64,000 bases of DNA from Pseudomonas khavaziana (GTDB lineage Bacteria; Pseudomonadota; Gammaproteobacteria; Pseudomonadales; Pseudomonadaceae), in assembly GCF_019145205.1 (NCBI RefSeq), contig NZ_JAHSTT010000002.1, positions 620,001-684,000 on the forward strand. Reading direction: 5' to 3'. Positions 44,577 through 54,058 of this stretch are shown here, piece after piece; position 1 is the stretch's first letter, and each line of letters begins with the position of its first letter. The notes under the pieces were generated by a model. The model had not been told where the DNA came from. It made no database searches and saw only the letters and a program-made list of their open reading frames with translations. The position numbers and the translations under genes are program-made.

Positions 44577-45091
44577 GACGGCTCGCCGTACAGCGCGATG
44601 TAGCACTGGCGAATGCCCTGGGCCAGGTACTGGCGCACACGGGGCACCGACACGCCGAGGCGCCGGGCGATTTCTGCATGGCCCAGGCCGTCGAGGCGGT
44701 TATAGAGGAAAGCGGCGCGGGCCTTGCTCGACAGCCTGCCGAGCAGACGGTCGATGGCCTTGAGGTCTTCGAGGATCAGGTGCTGTTCTTGCGGCGAAGG
44801 GTGTTCGCTTTCCGGGATCAGCATCAATTCGGTGAGGTAGGCCTGTTCCAGGGCGGCGCGGCGGAAGTAGTCGAACAGCAAACCCTTGGCAATGGCCACC
44901 AGGAACGCCCGGGGTTCACGAGGTTCGCGCAGCTCATCCCGGCCCAGCAGGCGCATGAAGGTGTCCTGGCTCAGGTCTTCGGCGCGGCTTGGGCAGGCCA
45001 CGTTGCGCCGCAGCCAGGCCAGCAGCCAGCCGCGATGGTCGCGATACAACGCGCCAACAAGCTCACTGTGTGGAGTCTGGACCGACGACAC
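44573..45091 (-). CDS. fiuI: ECF sigma factor, FecI type (FiuI-like)
   Basis: 172-residue sigma-70-family extracytoplasmic-function factor. Region 2 shows AEDLSQDTFMRLL (about 37-49) and region 4 the helix-turn-helix GHAEIARRLGVSVPRVRQYLAQG (recognition helix about 145-160). The start is GTG at 45091 with GGTGA 4 bases upstream. It directs transcription of the receptor gene fiuA when the ligand binds. A probable Fur box lies 35 bases upstream, so it is expected to be made under iron shortage. Confidence 0.85.
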   Translation of the reverse strand: MSSVQTPHSELVGALYRDHRGWLLAWLRRNVACPSRAEDLSQDTFMRLLGRDELREPREPRAFLVAIAKGLLFDYFRRAALEQAYLTELMLIPESEHPSPQEQHLILEDLKAIDRLLGRLSSKARAAFLYNRLDGLGHAEIARRLGVSVPRVRQYLAQGIRQCYIALYGEPS

Positions 45092-45125
45092 GGCATCACC
45101 GAATAAATAAGGGGCTTTAACTAAC

Positions 45126-45138
45126 GAGAATTATTCGC
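45126..45138 (-). promoter_or_regulatory. Probable Fur box upstream of the FecI-type sigma gene
   Basis: GAGAATTATTCGC (45126-45138) is a 13-base AT-centred palindrome with one mismatched pair, close to the GAGAATNATTCTC core of Pseudomonas Fur sites. Placed 35 bases from the GTG start, it would cover the promoter. Iron repression is expected for this regulator class. Confidence 0.55.
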
Positions 45139-45189
45139 GATTGTGTCAGAGGCGTGAGGTGGGTGCAATTGGCGTCTGTCGGGATGCCA

Positions 45190-45897
45190 TTAAAAGGATG
45201 GCGCTTGTTGACGGCGTTTCCATTGGGCCAAACGCTCTAGCAGAGCCTGGGGCGTGTCGATCTGCTGCTGCCTGGCACGGCTGAACAGGATCAGCATCAG
45301 CTCCGCCGTAGCCAGTGCGTCGGCGCTGGCGTGATGGCGTTCGCCTGCTTGAAGCTTGAAGTGGTTGAGCCAGTCGTCCAGGCCGGCTTCGCGCAGCGTG
45401 ACGTCGGGGCACAACAGAGGAGCCAGGTCGGCTACATCCAGCACGGAGTGGGCCATTCGATAATCCAGGCTGTCCTTGAGCGCCCGGCCCAGCATGTGTT
45501 GATCGAAGGGCGCATGGAAGGCCAGCAACGGGCTGTCGCCCACGAACGTCATGAAATCCAGCAGCGCCTCGGCCGGGTCGCTGCCGGCGGCAATCGCGCC
45601 GGGGCCGAGCCCGTGGATCAACACGCTGGGGCTGAGCTTGGTGTCGGTACGTTGCAGGGTGCGTTCAAACAGTTGGGAAAAATCCACCGCACCGTCCTCG
45701 ATGACCACGGCGCCGATGGACAGCACCTGGTCACGATTAAGGTTCAGGCCGCTGGTTTCCAGGTCTACCACTACCCAGCGCTGGCTGCGCAGCGAGCCGT
45801 CGCCCAATGCGCCAGGCTTGGGCAATTGCGCCAGGCGCTGCTGTTGCGCGGCATCCAGCCCAGGTTTTTTCTTGTGTAACCAACTGAACAGACTCAC
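45190..45897 (-). CDS. 3'-5' exonuclease (DnaQ/epsilon-like, DEDDh)
   Basis: 235-residue exonuclease. Exo I motif WVVVDLETSGLNLN (about 41-54, Asp and Glu), Exo II LLAFHAPFDQHMLGRAL (about 125-140) and Exo III HHASADALATAELM (about 188-201) give all four acidic residues and the catalytic His. It is free-standing and not a polymerase subunit. The start is GTG overlapping the stop of the DUF294 gene (GTGA), a pair often found together in pseudomonads near acetate metabolism genes. Target not known. Confidence 0.88.
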   Translation of the reverse strand: MSLFSWLHKKKPGLDAAQQQRLAQLPKPGALGDGSLRSQRWVVVDLETSGLNLNRDQVLSIGAVVIEDGAVDFSQLFERTLQRTDTKLSPSVLIHGLGPGAIAAGSDPAEALLDFMTFVGDSPLLAFHAPFDQHMLGRALKDSLDYRMAHSVLDVADLAPLLCPDVTLREAGLDDWLNHFKLQAGERHHASADALATAELMLILFSRARQQQIDTPQALLERLAQWKRRQQAPSF

Positions 45898-47816
45898 AGC
45901 TGATACCGCAAGGTCAGGCTGCTTTGCAGGCGCTGGGCCTGGCGCAGGGCTTCACGCAGGATACGCCGGTCCAGATGGTTGAGGCTGTCGGGGTCGACGC
46001 GGTTGGAATAGGGCAGGTTTTCACGGGTCTGCAACTGGTGCTGCTGCATACGGGTCTGCTGGATAAAGTGGTAGGCCTCTTCATAGGCGGCACCATCCAG
46101 CGGCTCGATCACTTGCTTGGCCACCAACTGGCGCAGGCGTTCCAGGGTGTTGTTGGCGTGGATGCCATTGGCCAGGGCCAGCAAGCGCGCACCGTCTACG
46201 AAGGGGGTAAGGCCCTGCACCTTGAGATCCAGGGTAGCTTTCTCGCCGCCTTTACGGGTCAGCACGAACTCGCGCAAACGTCCTACCGGCGGGCGCTGGC
46301 GCAGTGCGTTTTCGGCCAGCATGCGCTGGAACAAACGGTTATCGGCCACCTGGTCGAGAATGCCCTGGCGCAGTTGCTCGCAACCGCGCTCATCGCCCCA
46401 CACCACGCGCAAATCAAAATAGATACTTGAGCCCAACAGATTTTCCGGCGTCGCCTCACGAATAAATGCACCGAAGCGCCGTGCCCACTCCACTCGCGAC
46501 AAACACAGCTCGGGGTTGCCGGCCATGATATTGCCCTTGCACAGGCTGAAGCCGCACAGCGCCAGGCTCTGGTTGATGTGCTGCGCCAGGGGCAGCAAGC
46601 GGCCACGGATTTCGGCGGCTTCGACAGCGTCCCTGGCCTCGAACAGGATGCCGTTGTCCTGGTCGGTGTACAGCGTTTGCTCGCGGCGGCCTTCGCTGCC
46701 GAAACACAGCCAACTGAACGGCACACCGGGGTCGCCTTTTTCCACGAGGGTCAGTTCGATCACGCGGCACACGGTGTGGTCGTTGAGCAGCGTAATGATG
46801 TGGGTGATCTGGGTGGACGACGCGCCATGGGCGAGCATGCGCTCCACCAACTGGCCAATCTCACCGCGAATCGCCACCAGGTTTTCCACTCGGGGCGCGT
46901 TGCGGATGGTGCGGGCCAGGTGCACCAGGTCCACACGTTGCAGGGAGAACAGGTCACGCTCGGATACTACGCCACACAGGCGTTGGTCCTTGACCAGGCA
47001 CACATGGGCGATATGCCGCTCGGTCATGGCGATGGCCGCATCGAAGGCGCTGTGGTCCGGACTCAGGAAAAATGGCGCCTGGGTCATATGAGCTTCAATG
47101 CCCTGGCTGAAATCGCTGGTGCCATCGGCCACCACCTGGCGTAGATCACGCAGGGTGAAAATGCCCAGTGGCGCCTTGTGCTCGTCGACAATCACAATGC
47201 TGCCGACTTGCTGCTCGTGCATCAGCGTCACCGCTTCACGCAAAGGCGTGTGCGGGCTGCAGGTGACCGGGTGGCGCATGGCCAATTCGCCCAGTCGAGT
47301 GTTCAGCGAGTATTGGGTGCCGAGGGTTTCCACGGCTTTTTGCTGTACCTGCTGGTTGACCTGATCGAGCAGGCTGCTGACCCCACGCAAAGCGAAATCC
47401 CGAAAAGCGCTGGAAAGGGCGAACAGCTTGATAAACGCGGGCTTGTTCAGTAACAGGCAAAAGGTGTCTTCGGCGGCTTTATGTTCAGTGCGGGTAGCGC
47501 GCTCGCCCAGCAACGCGGCGAGGGGGAAGCACTCGCCGGTGGTGATTTCGAAGGTGGTGTCGGCCGAGTCCGGTCGTTCGCCGACGACGCGGCCCTGCTT
47601 GACGATATAAAAGTGCTCGACCGGGCCACCAGAGGGTTTGAGGATGCTGTCGCCGGGTCCGTAGAAGCGTAGTTGGCACTGTTCCACCAGAAATGCCAGG
47701 TGCGCCTGCTCCATCTGGTTGAATGGCGGGAAGCGTTGCAGGAATTGCAGGGTGCCGTGGATGTTCTGCAACACCGCAGTTTTTCCTGCCTGTGCGAATG
47801 CATCAGCTTTACTCAT
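45894..47816 (-). CDS. cNMP-binding / CBS / DUF294 putative nucleotidyltransferase
   Basis: 640-residue signalling protein with domains in order: cyclic-nucleotide-binding (about 25-145), two CBS domains (about 178-235 and 245-300), a DUF294 nucleotidyltransferase-like domain with GSEGRREQTLYTDQDNG (373-389, the GS and DxD residues are present), and the DUF294 C-terminal substrate-binding part (about 480-640). It resembles GlnD-type uridylyltransferases in the catalytic motif and may modify a partner protein in response to a nucleotide. It is co-transcribed with the exonuclease gene. Confidence 0.88.
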   Translation of the reverse strand: MSKADAFAQAGKTAVLQNIHGTLQFLQRFPPFNQMEQAHLAFLVEQCQLRFYGPGDSILKPSGGPVEHFYIVKQGRVVGERPDSADTTFEITTGECFPLAALLGERATRTEHKAAEDTFCLLLNKPAFIKLFALSSAFRDFALRGVSSLLDQVNQQVQQKAVETLGTQYSLNTRLGELAMRHPVTCSPHTPLREAVTLMHEQQVGSIVIVDEHKAPLGIFTLRDLRQVVADGTSDFSQGIEAHMTQAPFFLSPDHSAFDAAIAMTERHIAHVCLVKDQRLCGVVSERDLFSLQRVDLVHLARTIRNAPRVENLVAIRGEIGQLVERMLAHGASSTQITHIITLLNDHTVCRVIELTLVEKGDPGVPFSWLCFGSEGRREQTLYTDQDNGILFEARDAVEAAEIRGRLLPLAQHINQSLALCGFSLCKGNIMAGNPELCLSRVEWARRFGAFIREATPENLLGSSIYFDLRVVWGDERGCEQLRQGILDQVADNRLFQRMLAENALRQRPPVGRLREFVLTRKGGEKATLDLKVQGLTPFVDGARLLALANGIHANNTLERLRQLVAKQVIEPLDGAAYEEAYHFIQQTRMQQHQLQTRENLPYSNRVDPDSLNHLDRRILREALRQAQRLQSSLTLRYQL

Positions 47817-48059
47817 AACAGTGACCGCAGTTTTTTGTCGTTATCGTGCTGCATGGTCGACGCCTGCACGGCGGGTGCCCATTGGACGTAAGTCTAGGTT
47901 GATGAGAACCGCGCAAAACTAGGGAAAAGCCTTACATGACTATCGTCCGAACCCCGTAGAACGCCCACTAGGCAAACTTTCCGACGAAGTGCACATTGTT
48001 CGCCCTTCCGCAGATGTCTGACGAGTGCTGGGAGATTGATTAGAACCGCTGAGAAACGT

Positions 48060-48506
48060 ATGACCGACCACGATATTTTGAGTGATGCCGAGCGCGAGGC
48101 GCTGAGCGCCGTGATGCTGGAGCCTGATTTACCGCCACAACGCGTGCTGATCGTGGACGACGACAAGGATGCGCGTGAACTGCTGGCGGAGATTCTGGGG
48201 CTGGACGGTATTCGCTGCATGACCGCCGACAGTGGTGCGGCGGCGTGGGATTTGTTGAAATCGAGCAGCTCCATCGGTTTGCTGATCACTGACCTGCGCA
48301 TGCAGCCCAGCAACGGTCTGGAGTTGATTCGCCAGGTGCGTGAGTCGACCCGGGCGGCGCTGCCCATCATCATCATGTCGGGGGACGCGGAGGCGCCGGA
48401 TGTGATCGATGCGATGCATTTGAGCGTGGTGGATTTCTTGCTCAAGCCGATTGATAGCGTGAAGTTGGCGAAGTTGGTGAAGCGGGAGTTGGGGATGGCA
48501 TCCTGA
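48060..48506 (+). CDS. Receiver-only response regulator
   Basis: 148-residue protein consisting of an about 30-residue lead and one CheY-like receiver domain: LIVDDDKDARELLAEILG with the acidic pair, LLITDLRMQPSNGLEL (phospho-acceptor Asp), IIIMSGD and LLKPIDS (conserved Lys). There is no DNA-binding or enzyme domain. ATG at 48060 is chosen over a TTG upstream. No histidine kinase is adjacent, so its partner is unknown. A REP pair lies just downstream. Confidence 0.88.
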   Translation: MTDHDILSDAEREALSAVMLEPDLPPQRVLIVDDDKDARELLAEILGLDGIRCMTADSGAAAWDLLKSSSSIGLLITDLRMQPSNGLELIRQVRESTRAALPIIIMSGDAEAPDVIDAMHLSVVDFLLKPIDSVKLAKLVKRELGMAS

Positions 48507-48529
48507 TTTTTGTGAGGCTGTGATGGCCT

Positions 48530-48603
48530 CATCGGGAGCAAGCCCCCTCCCACATGTTGAACTGCGAACACTTCAAGAATGTGGGAGGGGGCTTGCTCCC
48601 GAT
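48530..48603. repeat. REP inverted pair before the glcB terminator
   Basis: CATCGGGAGCAAGCCCCCTC faces GAGGGGGCTTGCTCCCGAT around about 33 bases, between the convergent response-regulator and glcB genes. Confidence 0.92.
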
Positions 48604-48633
48604 TGCGCTAGTTCAGTCACCCTCAACCCAACT

Positions 48634-48665
48634 AAAAAGCCCTGACCTCTCGATCAGGGCTTTTT
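48634..48665 (-). terminator. Bidirectional intrinsic terminator, glcB side
   Basis: AAAAAGCCCTGA (48634-48645) pairs perfectly with TCAGGGCTTTTT (48654-48665) around 8 bases. It has a T run on either strand. It starts 2 bases past the glcB stop and can also end plus-strand transcripts. Confidence 0.93.
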
Positions 48666-48667
48666 CA

Positions 48668-50845
48668 TTACAGGCCGTTTTTAGCCTTGAACTCCCGACG
48701 CCTGCGGTGCAACACCGGCTCGGTATACCCATTAGGCTGCTTGGTCCCTTCAATCACCAACTCCACCGCCGCCTGGAACGCGATGTTGCTGTCGAAATCC
48801 GGAGCCAGTGGGCGGTATAACGCGTCCCCGGCATTCTGGCGGTCCACCACCGGCGCCATGCGCTTGAGGCTTTCCATCACCTGGGCTTCATTGACAATGC
48901 CGTGGCGCAACCAGTTGGCGATGTGCTGGCTGGAGATACGCAGGGTGGCGCGGTCTTCCATCAGGCCGATGTCGTTGATATCCGGCACTTTCGAGCAGCC
49001 GACGCCCTGGTCGATCCAACGGACCACATAACCAAGGATGCCCTGGGCATTGTTGTCCAGTTCGTTGCGGATCTCTTCCTCAGACCAGTCGGTGTTGCTG
49101 GCCAGGGGAATGGTGAGGATGTCGTCCACCGACGCACGCTCGCGCTTGGCCAGTTCAGCCTGGCGGGCGAATACGTCGACCTTGTGATAATGCAGCGCAT
49201 GCAGCGCCGCTGCGGTCGGCGACGGCACCCAGGCGGTGTTGGCGCCGGCCAGTGGGTGGGCGATTTTCTGTTCGAGCATCGCGGCCATCAGGTCGGGCAT
49301 CGCCCACATGCCTTTACCGATCTGTGCACGACCTTGCAGGCCAGTGCTCAAGCCGATATCGACGTTCCAGTTCTCGTAGGCGCCGATCCATTTTTCCGCC
49401 TTCATGGCCGCCTTGCGCACCATCGCGCCGGCTTCCATGGAGGTGTGGATTTCATCGCCGGTGCGGTCGAGGAAGCCGGTGTTGATAAACACCACGCGCT
49501 CGCTGGCCGCCTTGATACAGGCCTTGAGGTTGACCGTGGTGCGGCGCTCCTCGTCCATGATCCCGACTTTGAGGGTGTTGCGTGGCAGGTTGAGCACGTC
49601 TTCGATGCGACCGAACAGCTCGTTGGTGAACGCGGCTTCTTCCGGGCCGTGCATCTTCGGCTTGACGATGTACACCGAGCCGGTGCGGCTGTTTTTGCGT
49701 GTGTTGTTGCCATTGAGGCTGTGGATCGCCGCCAGGCTGGTGAGCAGGCCGTCGAGAATGCCTTCCGGCACTTCGTTGCCGTCTTTGTCGAGGATTGCGT
49801 CGATGGTCATCAGGTGGCCAACGTTGCGCACGAACAGCAGCGAACGGCCGTGCAGCGTCACGTCCTGACCATCCACGCCGGTGTACACGCGATCAGGGTT
49901 CATGGTGCGGGTGAAGGTCTTGCCGCCCTTGGCGACTTCTTCGGCCAGGTCGCCCTTCATCAGGCCGAGCCAGTTGCGGTAGATCACCACCTTGTCATCG
50001 GCATCCACGGCGGCGACGGAATCTTCGCAGTCCATGATGGTGGTCAGCGCGGCTTCCATCAGCACGTCTTTGACGCCCGCCGCATCGGTCTGGCCGACTG
50101 GGGTGCTGGCGTCGATCTGGATCTCGAAGTGCAGGCCGTTGTGCTTGAGCAGGATCGCAATCGGCTCGGCCGCCGGGCCCTGGAAGCCGATCAATTGCGC
50201 ATCGTCGCGCAGGCCGCTGTTGCTGCCGCCTTTGAGGCTGACGATCAGCTTGCCATCGACGATTTTGTAACCTGTAGAGTCGACGTGGCTGCCGGCGCTG
50301 AGCGGCGCGGCTTCGTCAAGGAACGCACGGGCGAAGGCGATGACCTTGTCGCCACGCACTTTGTTGTAGCCCTTGCCCTTCTCGGCACCGTCGGCTTCGC
50401 TGATGGCGTCGGTGCCATAGAGCGCGTCATACAACGAGCCCCAGCGCGCATTCGAGGCGTTGAGGGCGAAGCGGGCGTTCATCACCGGCACTACCAGCTG
50501 GGGGCCGGCCATGTGCGCGATTTCATCGTCGACGTTTTGGGTCGAGGCCTGGAAGTCTGCGGCCTCTGGCAGCAGGTATCCGATGTCTTGCAGGAAGGCT
50601 TTGTAGGCCACCGGGTCATGCGCCTGGCCGGCGTGCGTCTGGTGCCAGGTATCGATCCGCGCCTGGAAATCGTCGCGTTTGGCGAGTAGGGCTTTGTTCT
50701 TCGGTGCCAGGTCGTGGATAACCTTATCAGCACCGGCCCAGAACTGGTCGGCAGTGATGCCGGTACCGGGAATGGCTTCGTTGTTCACGAAGTCGAACAG
50801 GACTTTGGCGACCTGCAGGCCACCGACTTGAACGTGTTCAGTCAT
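48668..50845 (-). CDS. glcB: Malate synthase G
   Basis: 725-residue enzyme condensing glyoxylate with acetyl-CoA to malate (glyoxylate shunt, glycolate use). Conserved blocks seen: [49 protein letters not shown] (catalytic base region of MSG), [14 protein letters not shown] and [21 protein letters not shown]. The ATG at 50845 has GAGG 7-8 bases upstream and gives the usual 725-residue length; an in-frame start further up lacks this. It is monocistronic, ending in a strong terminator; an operator-like palindrome lies upstream. Confidence 0.96.
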   Translation of the reverse strand: MTEHVQVGGLQVAKVLFDFVNNEAIPGTGITADQFWAGADKVIHDLAPKNKALLAKRDDFQARIDTWHQTHAGQAHDPVAYKAFLQDIGYLLPEAADFQASTQNVDDEIAHMAGPQLVVPVMNARFALNASNARWGSLYDALYGTDAISEADGAEKGKGYNKVRGDKVIAFARAFLDEAAPLSAGSHVDSTGYKIVDGKLIVSLKGGSNSGLRDDAQLIGFQGPAAEPIAILLKHNGLHFEIQIDASTPVGQTDAAGVKDVLMEAALTTIMDCEDSVAAVDADDKVVIYRNWLGLMKGDLAEEVAKGGKTFTRTMNPDRVYTGVDGQDVTLHGRSLLFVRNVGHLMTIDAILDKDGNEVPEGILDGLLTSLAAIHSLNGNNTRKNSRTGSVYIVKPKMHGPEEAAFTNELFGRIEDVLNLPRNTLKVGIMDEERRTTVNLKACIKAASERVVFINTGFLDRTGDEIHTSMEAGAMVRKAAMKAEKWIGAYENWNVDIGLSTGLQGRAQIGKGMWAMPDLMAAMLEQKIAHPLAGANTAWVPSPTAAALHALHYHKVDVFARQAELAKRERASVDDILTIPLASNTDWSEEEIRNELDNNAQGILGYVVRWIDQGVGCSKVPDINDIGLMEDRATLRISSQHIANWLRHGIVNEAQVMESLKRMAPVVDRQNAGDALYRPLAPDFDSNIAFQAAVELVIEGTKQPNGYTEPVLHRRRREFKAKNGL

Positions 50846-50892
50846 TGCTTGCCTCACTCTGCGGAGCTTATGCGCTTTTTCAGATTTTCATT

Positions 50893-50920
50893 ATGTAGTG
50901 CACGGTTGGGCATACTACAT
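50893..50920 (-). promoter_or_regulatory. Operator-like inverted repeat upstream of glcB
   Basis: ATGTAGT (50893-50899) and ACTACAT (50914-50920) are perfect inverted copies 14 bases apart, 48 bases before the glcB ATG in an AT-rich spacer. Such spacing, with half-site centres two helical turns apart, fits a dimeric regulator. The binding protein is unknown. Confidence 0.5.
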
Positions 50921-51112
50921 GATGACTTGCGGTTGTGAAAATTAGACTAAATACGTCGTTTAGCGACCCACTTTGGTCGTACGGTCACAGTGGAGAATCA
51001 GATGTTCTCAAAAAACTATTAGATTGTTCCAGATAAATCTAAAAATGGTACACGATTTGTTTTCGAGGGCTCCCGGGTCCACCTTGTAGATTGAATTCCA
51101 GAGGGCGTTGCC

Positions 51113-51625
51113 ATGGACCATCTTGTACTCACAATTATCGCTGCCGACAAACCCGGGCTGGTGGAACGCATCGCCCAGACCATCGCCGCCCACGGCGGTA
51201 ACTGGCTGGAAAGCCGCATGGCACATATGGCCGGGCAGTTTGCCGGGATCCTGCGGGTCAGCGTGCCGGCCGAGCAGCGTCAGGCGTTGGTGGGCGCGTT
51301 GGAGGATTTATCCACGCATGGCATACGTGCGCTGGTGGGCGAGGGCAGCACCGGGCAAGCGTCGGTGTCCAAGTCGATTGTGATGACGCTGGTGGGCAAT
51401 GATCGCTCGGGCATTGTGCGTGAGATCACCGCGCTGTTGAGCCAGCAGGGCGTCAATCTGGAACGCCTGAGTACCGATGTGCGCCCGGCGCCCATGAGTG
51501 GTGATCCGCTGTTTAATGCCGAAGCGTTGTTGCAGGTGCCAGCGAGCCTGTCGCTGGAGACTTTGCAAGCATCGCTGGAAACCTTGGCCGATGACTTGAT
51601 GGTGGAGCTGCGTCAGGAGGAGTAA
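51113..51625 (+). CDS. gcvR: GcvR-like ACT-domain regulator
   Basis: 170-residue protein made of two ACT domains: MDHLVLTIIAADKPGLVERIAQTI (1-24 region) and SIVMTLVGNDRSGIVREITALL (about 88-109). This is the layout of the glycine-cleavage repressor accessory protein GcvR, which binds glycine and works by contact with GcvA and not with DNA. The ATG at 51113 lies 10 bases from an AGAGGG site. It is divergent from glcB. A glycine-sensing role is inferred from family only; gcv genes are not in the window. Confidence 0.75.
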   Translation: MDHLVLTIIAADKPGLVERIAQTIAAHGGNWLESRMAHMAGQFAGILRVSVPAEQRQALVGALEDLSTHGIRALVGEGSTGQASVSKSIVMTLVGNDRSGIVREITALLSQQGVNLERLSTDVRPAPMSGDPLFNAEALLQVPASLSLETLQASLETLADDLMVELRQEE

Positions 51626-51799
51626 CGATCCACAAGGTTATGCATGGAAATCTTGCATGGGCCTGTGGATAACCTGTAGAGACCCGGCGCCAGCCCACGC
51701 CGGCCGTGCTTCTCCGCTAGTTGAGCAAAAAACGAGCAGTTTCAAGGACTTGTGCACACATGGCGGGGATCAGGTTGTGGATAACCTTGGGGTGGAACG

Positions 51800-51828
51800 C
51801 TGCAAGCCACGAAGGCCGTGGCTTGCAG
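51800..51828. terminator. Hairpin between gcvR and rarD
   Basis: CTGCAAGCCACG (51800-51811) pairs perfectly with CGTGGCTTGCAG (51817-51828) around 5 bases, between convergent genes. There is no adjoining T run on either strand, so termination strength is uncertain. Confidence 0.5.
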
Positions 51829-51847
51829 GGGGTTGTACATTATTTGA

Positions 51848-52732
51848 TCAGCGTTTGCGCACGCTCAGCCAGGCATCCAGGCTGTACACCGCCAGGCCGG
51901 CCCAGATGAAAGCGAAGGCCATCAGTGTGGCCGGCGCCAGATGTTCGCCGAACAGCAATACGGCTTCCAACAGCACCAGGGTCGGCGCGACGTATTGTAA
52001 AAAGCCCAGTGCGGTGTAGGGCAAATGCCGAGCGGCGGCGTTGAAGCACACCAGTGGGATCAGCGTGACCGGGCCTGCGGCCACCAGCCACCAGGCTTCG
52101 GAGGTGCTCCAGAATTCCAGTTGCGCACTATGGGCCGACGGGTTGAACAGCAACCACGCCACGGCAATCGGCACCAGCATCCAGGTCTCCACCACCAGCC
52201 CGGGCAATGCCTTGACCGGCGCCTGCTTGCGAATCAGGCCATAGAAACCGAAGGTCAACGCCAGCACCAGCGACACCCATGGCAAGCTGCCGACCTGCCA
52301 GACCTGTTGCGCAACGCCCACCGCCGCCAGGCCCACCGCTATCCATTGCAGGCGCCGCAGGCGTTCACCGAGGATCAGCATGCCCAGCAGCACATTCACC
52401 AGCGGGTTGATGTAGTAACCCAGGCTGGCCTCGAGCATGCGCCCGCTGTTCACCGACCATACGTAGGTCAGCCAATTAGCCGCAATCAACGAACCGCTGA
52501 GAGCCAGGATCGCCAGGCGCTTGGGGTTGTCGCGCAACTCGCGGAACCAGCCGGGATGTTTCCACACCACCAGCAGCAAACCGCCGAACAGCGCTGACCA
52601 CAGCACACGGTGCACGATGATCTCGGCGGCGGGTACGCTGGCGATGGCTTTGAAGTAGAGCGGGAACAGACCCCAGATGACGTAGGCACTCAGGCCCAGG
52701 ATGTACCCCTTGCGAGGGTTGGCGGCTTGCAT
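51848..52732 (-). CDS. rarD: RarD-type EamA family transporter
   Basis: 294-residue inner-membrane protein with ten hydrophobic segments, two EamA repeats. The N-terminal GYILGLSAYVIWGLFPLYFK and EIIVHRVLWSALFGG blocks are the RarD subgroup marks (chloramphenicol-sensitive protein RarD). It ends in a basic tail (LSVRKR). It is a drug/metabolite exporter with unknown natural substrate. Position next to srkA fits P. aeruginosa PA0485-PA0486. Confidence 0.92.
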   Translation of the reverse strand: MQAANPRKGYILGLSAYVIWGLFPLYFKAIASVPAAEIIVHRVLWSALFGGLLLVVWKHPGWFRELRDNPKRLAILALSGSLIAANWLTYVWSVNSGRMLEASLGYYINPLVNVLLGMLILGERLRRLQWIAVGLAAVGVAQQVWQVGSLPWVSLVLALTFGFYGLIRKQAPVKALPGLVVETWMLVPIAVAWLLFNPSAHSAQLEFWSTSEAWWLVAAGPVTLIPLVCFNAAARHLPYTALGFLQYVAPTLVLLEAVLLFGEHLAPATLMAFAFIWAGLAVYSLDAWLSVRKR

Positions 52733-52809
52733 TGCAGAATCCTTGCTTAGGCAGCTAACAAAGCGCGATTGTAAGGATATTTGTGCAGCAGTGGGGCCCG
52801 CTTTGCTTT

Positions 52810-52900
52810 ATGTGGGAGGGGGCTTGCTCCCGATACGGACTGTCAGTTGAGAAATATGGCACCTGATAATCCGCTATCGGGAGCAAGCCCCCTCCCACAT
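52810..52900. repeat. REP inverted pair between rarD and srkA
   Basis: ATGTGGGAGGGGGCTTGCTC with CCGAT faces ATCGGGAGCAAGCCCCCTCC with CACAT around about 45 bases; it ends 16 bases from the srkA stop. Confidence 0.92.
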
Positions 52901-52915
52901 TAAAAGCAAAAGCGG

Positions 52916-53890
52916 TTAGAAGAGTTTGAGGGGTTCTTCGTTGAGCGCCGATAGCTGCTCACGCAACGCCAGCACCTGATCGCCCCAATACCGCTCGCTG
53001 CCGAACCACGGGAAGCTGTGGGGGAACGCCGGGTCATCCCAGCGGCGTGCCAGCCAGGCGCTGTAGTGCATCAGGCGCAGGGCGCGCAGAGGTTCGATCA
53101 GGACCAGTTCGCGCGGGTCGAAATCGTGGAACTCCTGGTAGCCATCCATCAGTTCCGACAGCTGGCCCAGACATTCTTGACGGTCGCCGGCGAGCATCAT
53201 CCACAGGTCTTGCACCGCCGGGCCCATGCGGCAGTCGTCAAGGTCGACGATATGGAACATCTCGTCGCGGCACATCATGTTGCCCGGGTGGCAATCGCCG
53301 TGCATGCGAATGTTCTTGTGCGGCGTGGCCTTGTACACCTCTTCCACGCGCTTGAGCAGGTCACGGGCCACGGACTCGTAGGCCGGCAGCAGGCTCTTGG
53401 GAATGAAGTTGCCTTCAAGCAAGGTGTTGAGGGAATCGTGACCGAAATTCTTCACGCCCAGAGCTTCACGGTGTTCGAACGGGCGGGTGGAACCCACTGC
53501 GTGCAAACGGCCCAGCAATTGCCCGAGGCGATAGAGCTGGTCGAGATTGCCCGGCTCAGGCGCCCGGCCGCCACGGCGCGGGAACAGAGTGAAGCGGAAA
53601 CCTGCGTGTTCGAACAGGCTTTCGCCGTTGTGGATCAGCGGCGCTACGACCGGTACTTCGCATTCGGCCAGTTCGAAGGTGAAGCGGTGTTCTTCCAGGA
53701 TCGCCTCGTTGGTCCAGCGCTGGGGCCGGTAGAACTTGGCGATCAGCGGCTCGGCGTCTTCGATACCCACTTGGTACACGCGGTTTTCGTAGCTGTTGAG
53801 TGCCAATACGCGTGCGTCGCTGAGGAAACCGATGCTTTCAACGGCGTCAAGGACCAGGTCAGGGGTGAGGGTTTCAAACGGGTGGGCCAT
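52916..53890 (-). CDS. srkA: Serine/threonine kinase SrkA (YihE/RdoA)
   Basis: 324-residue APH/choline-kinase-fold protein kinase. Catalytic HGDCHPGNMM (about 198-207) and the metal-binding VDLDDCRMGP (about 215-224) are intact; ATP-site Lys lies in AEPLIAKFYRP near residue 53. In enterics it counters stress-induced cell death linked with MazEF and Cpx. AGGAG stands 5 bases before the ATG. It is transcribed alone, between two REP pairs. Confidence 0.9.
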   Translation of the reverse strand: MAHPFETLTPDLVLDAVESIGFLSDARVLALNSYENRVYQVGIEDAEPLIAKFYRPQRWTNEAILEEHRFTFELAECEVPVVAPLIHNGESLFEHAGFRFTLFPRRGGRAPEPGNLDQLYRLGQLLGRLHAVGSTRPFEHREALGVKNFGHDSLNTLLEGNFIPKSLLPAYESVARDLLKRVEEVYKATPHKNIRMHGDCHPGNMMCRDEMFHIVDLDDCRMGPAVQDLWMMLAGDRQECLGQLSELMDGYQEFHDFDPRELVLIEPLRALRLMHYSAWLARRWDDPAFPHSFPWFGSERYWGDQVLALREQLSALNEEPLKLF

Positions 53891-53975
53891 GCGAACTCCT
53901 GCGCGCAGCAGGGCGCCGCGTCGGGCCGGGTATGGTAACGCACCGGGGCAGGGATAGGTGGTGGCTGTGCTATTG

Positions 53976-54050
53976 CAATCGGGGGCAAGCCCCCTCCCAC
54001 ACTTGAATGTATTCGCAATTCAGAATTGTGGGAGGGGGCTCGCCCCCATG
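53976..54050. repeat. REP inverted pair between phoX and srkA
   Basis: AATCGGGGGCAAGCCCCCTC faces GAGGGGGCTCGCCCCCAT around about 34 bases, a variant with G-rich ends, 9 bases from the PhoX stop. Confidence 0.88.
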
Positions 54051-54058
54051 AGGCCCTG

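Noticed and set aside
48902..50689. 595-codon open frame opposite glcB
   Set aside because: Antisense shadow of malate synthase G; no family features.
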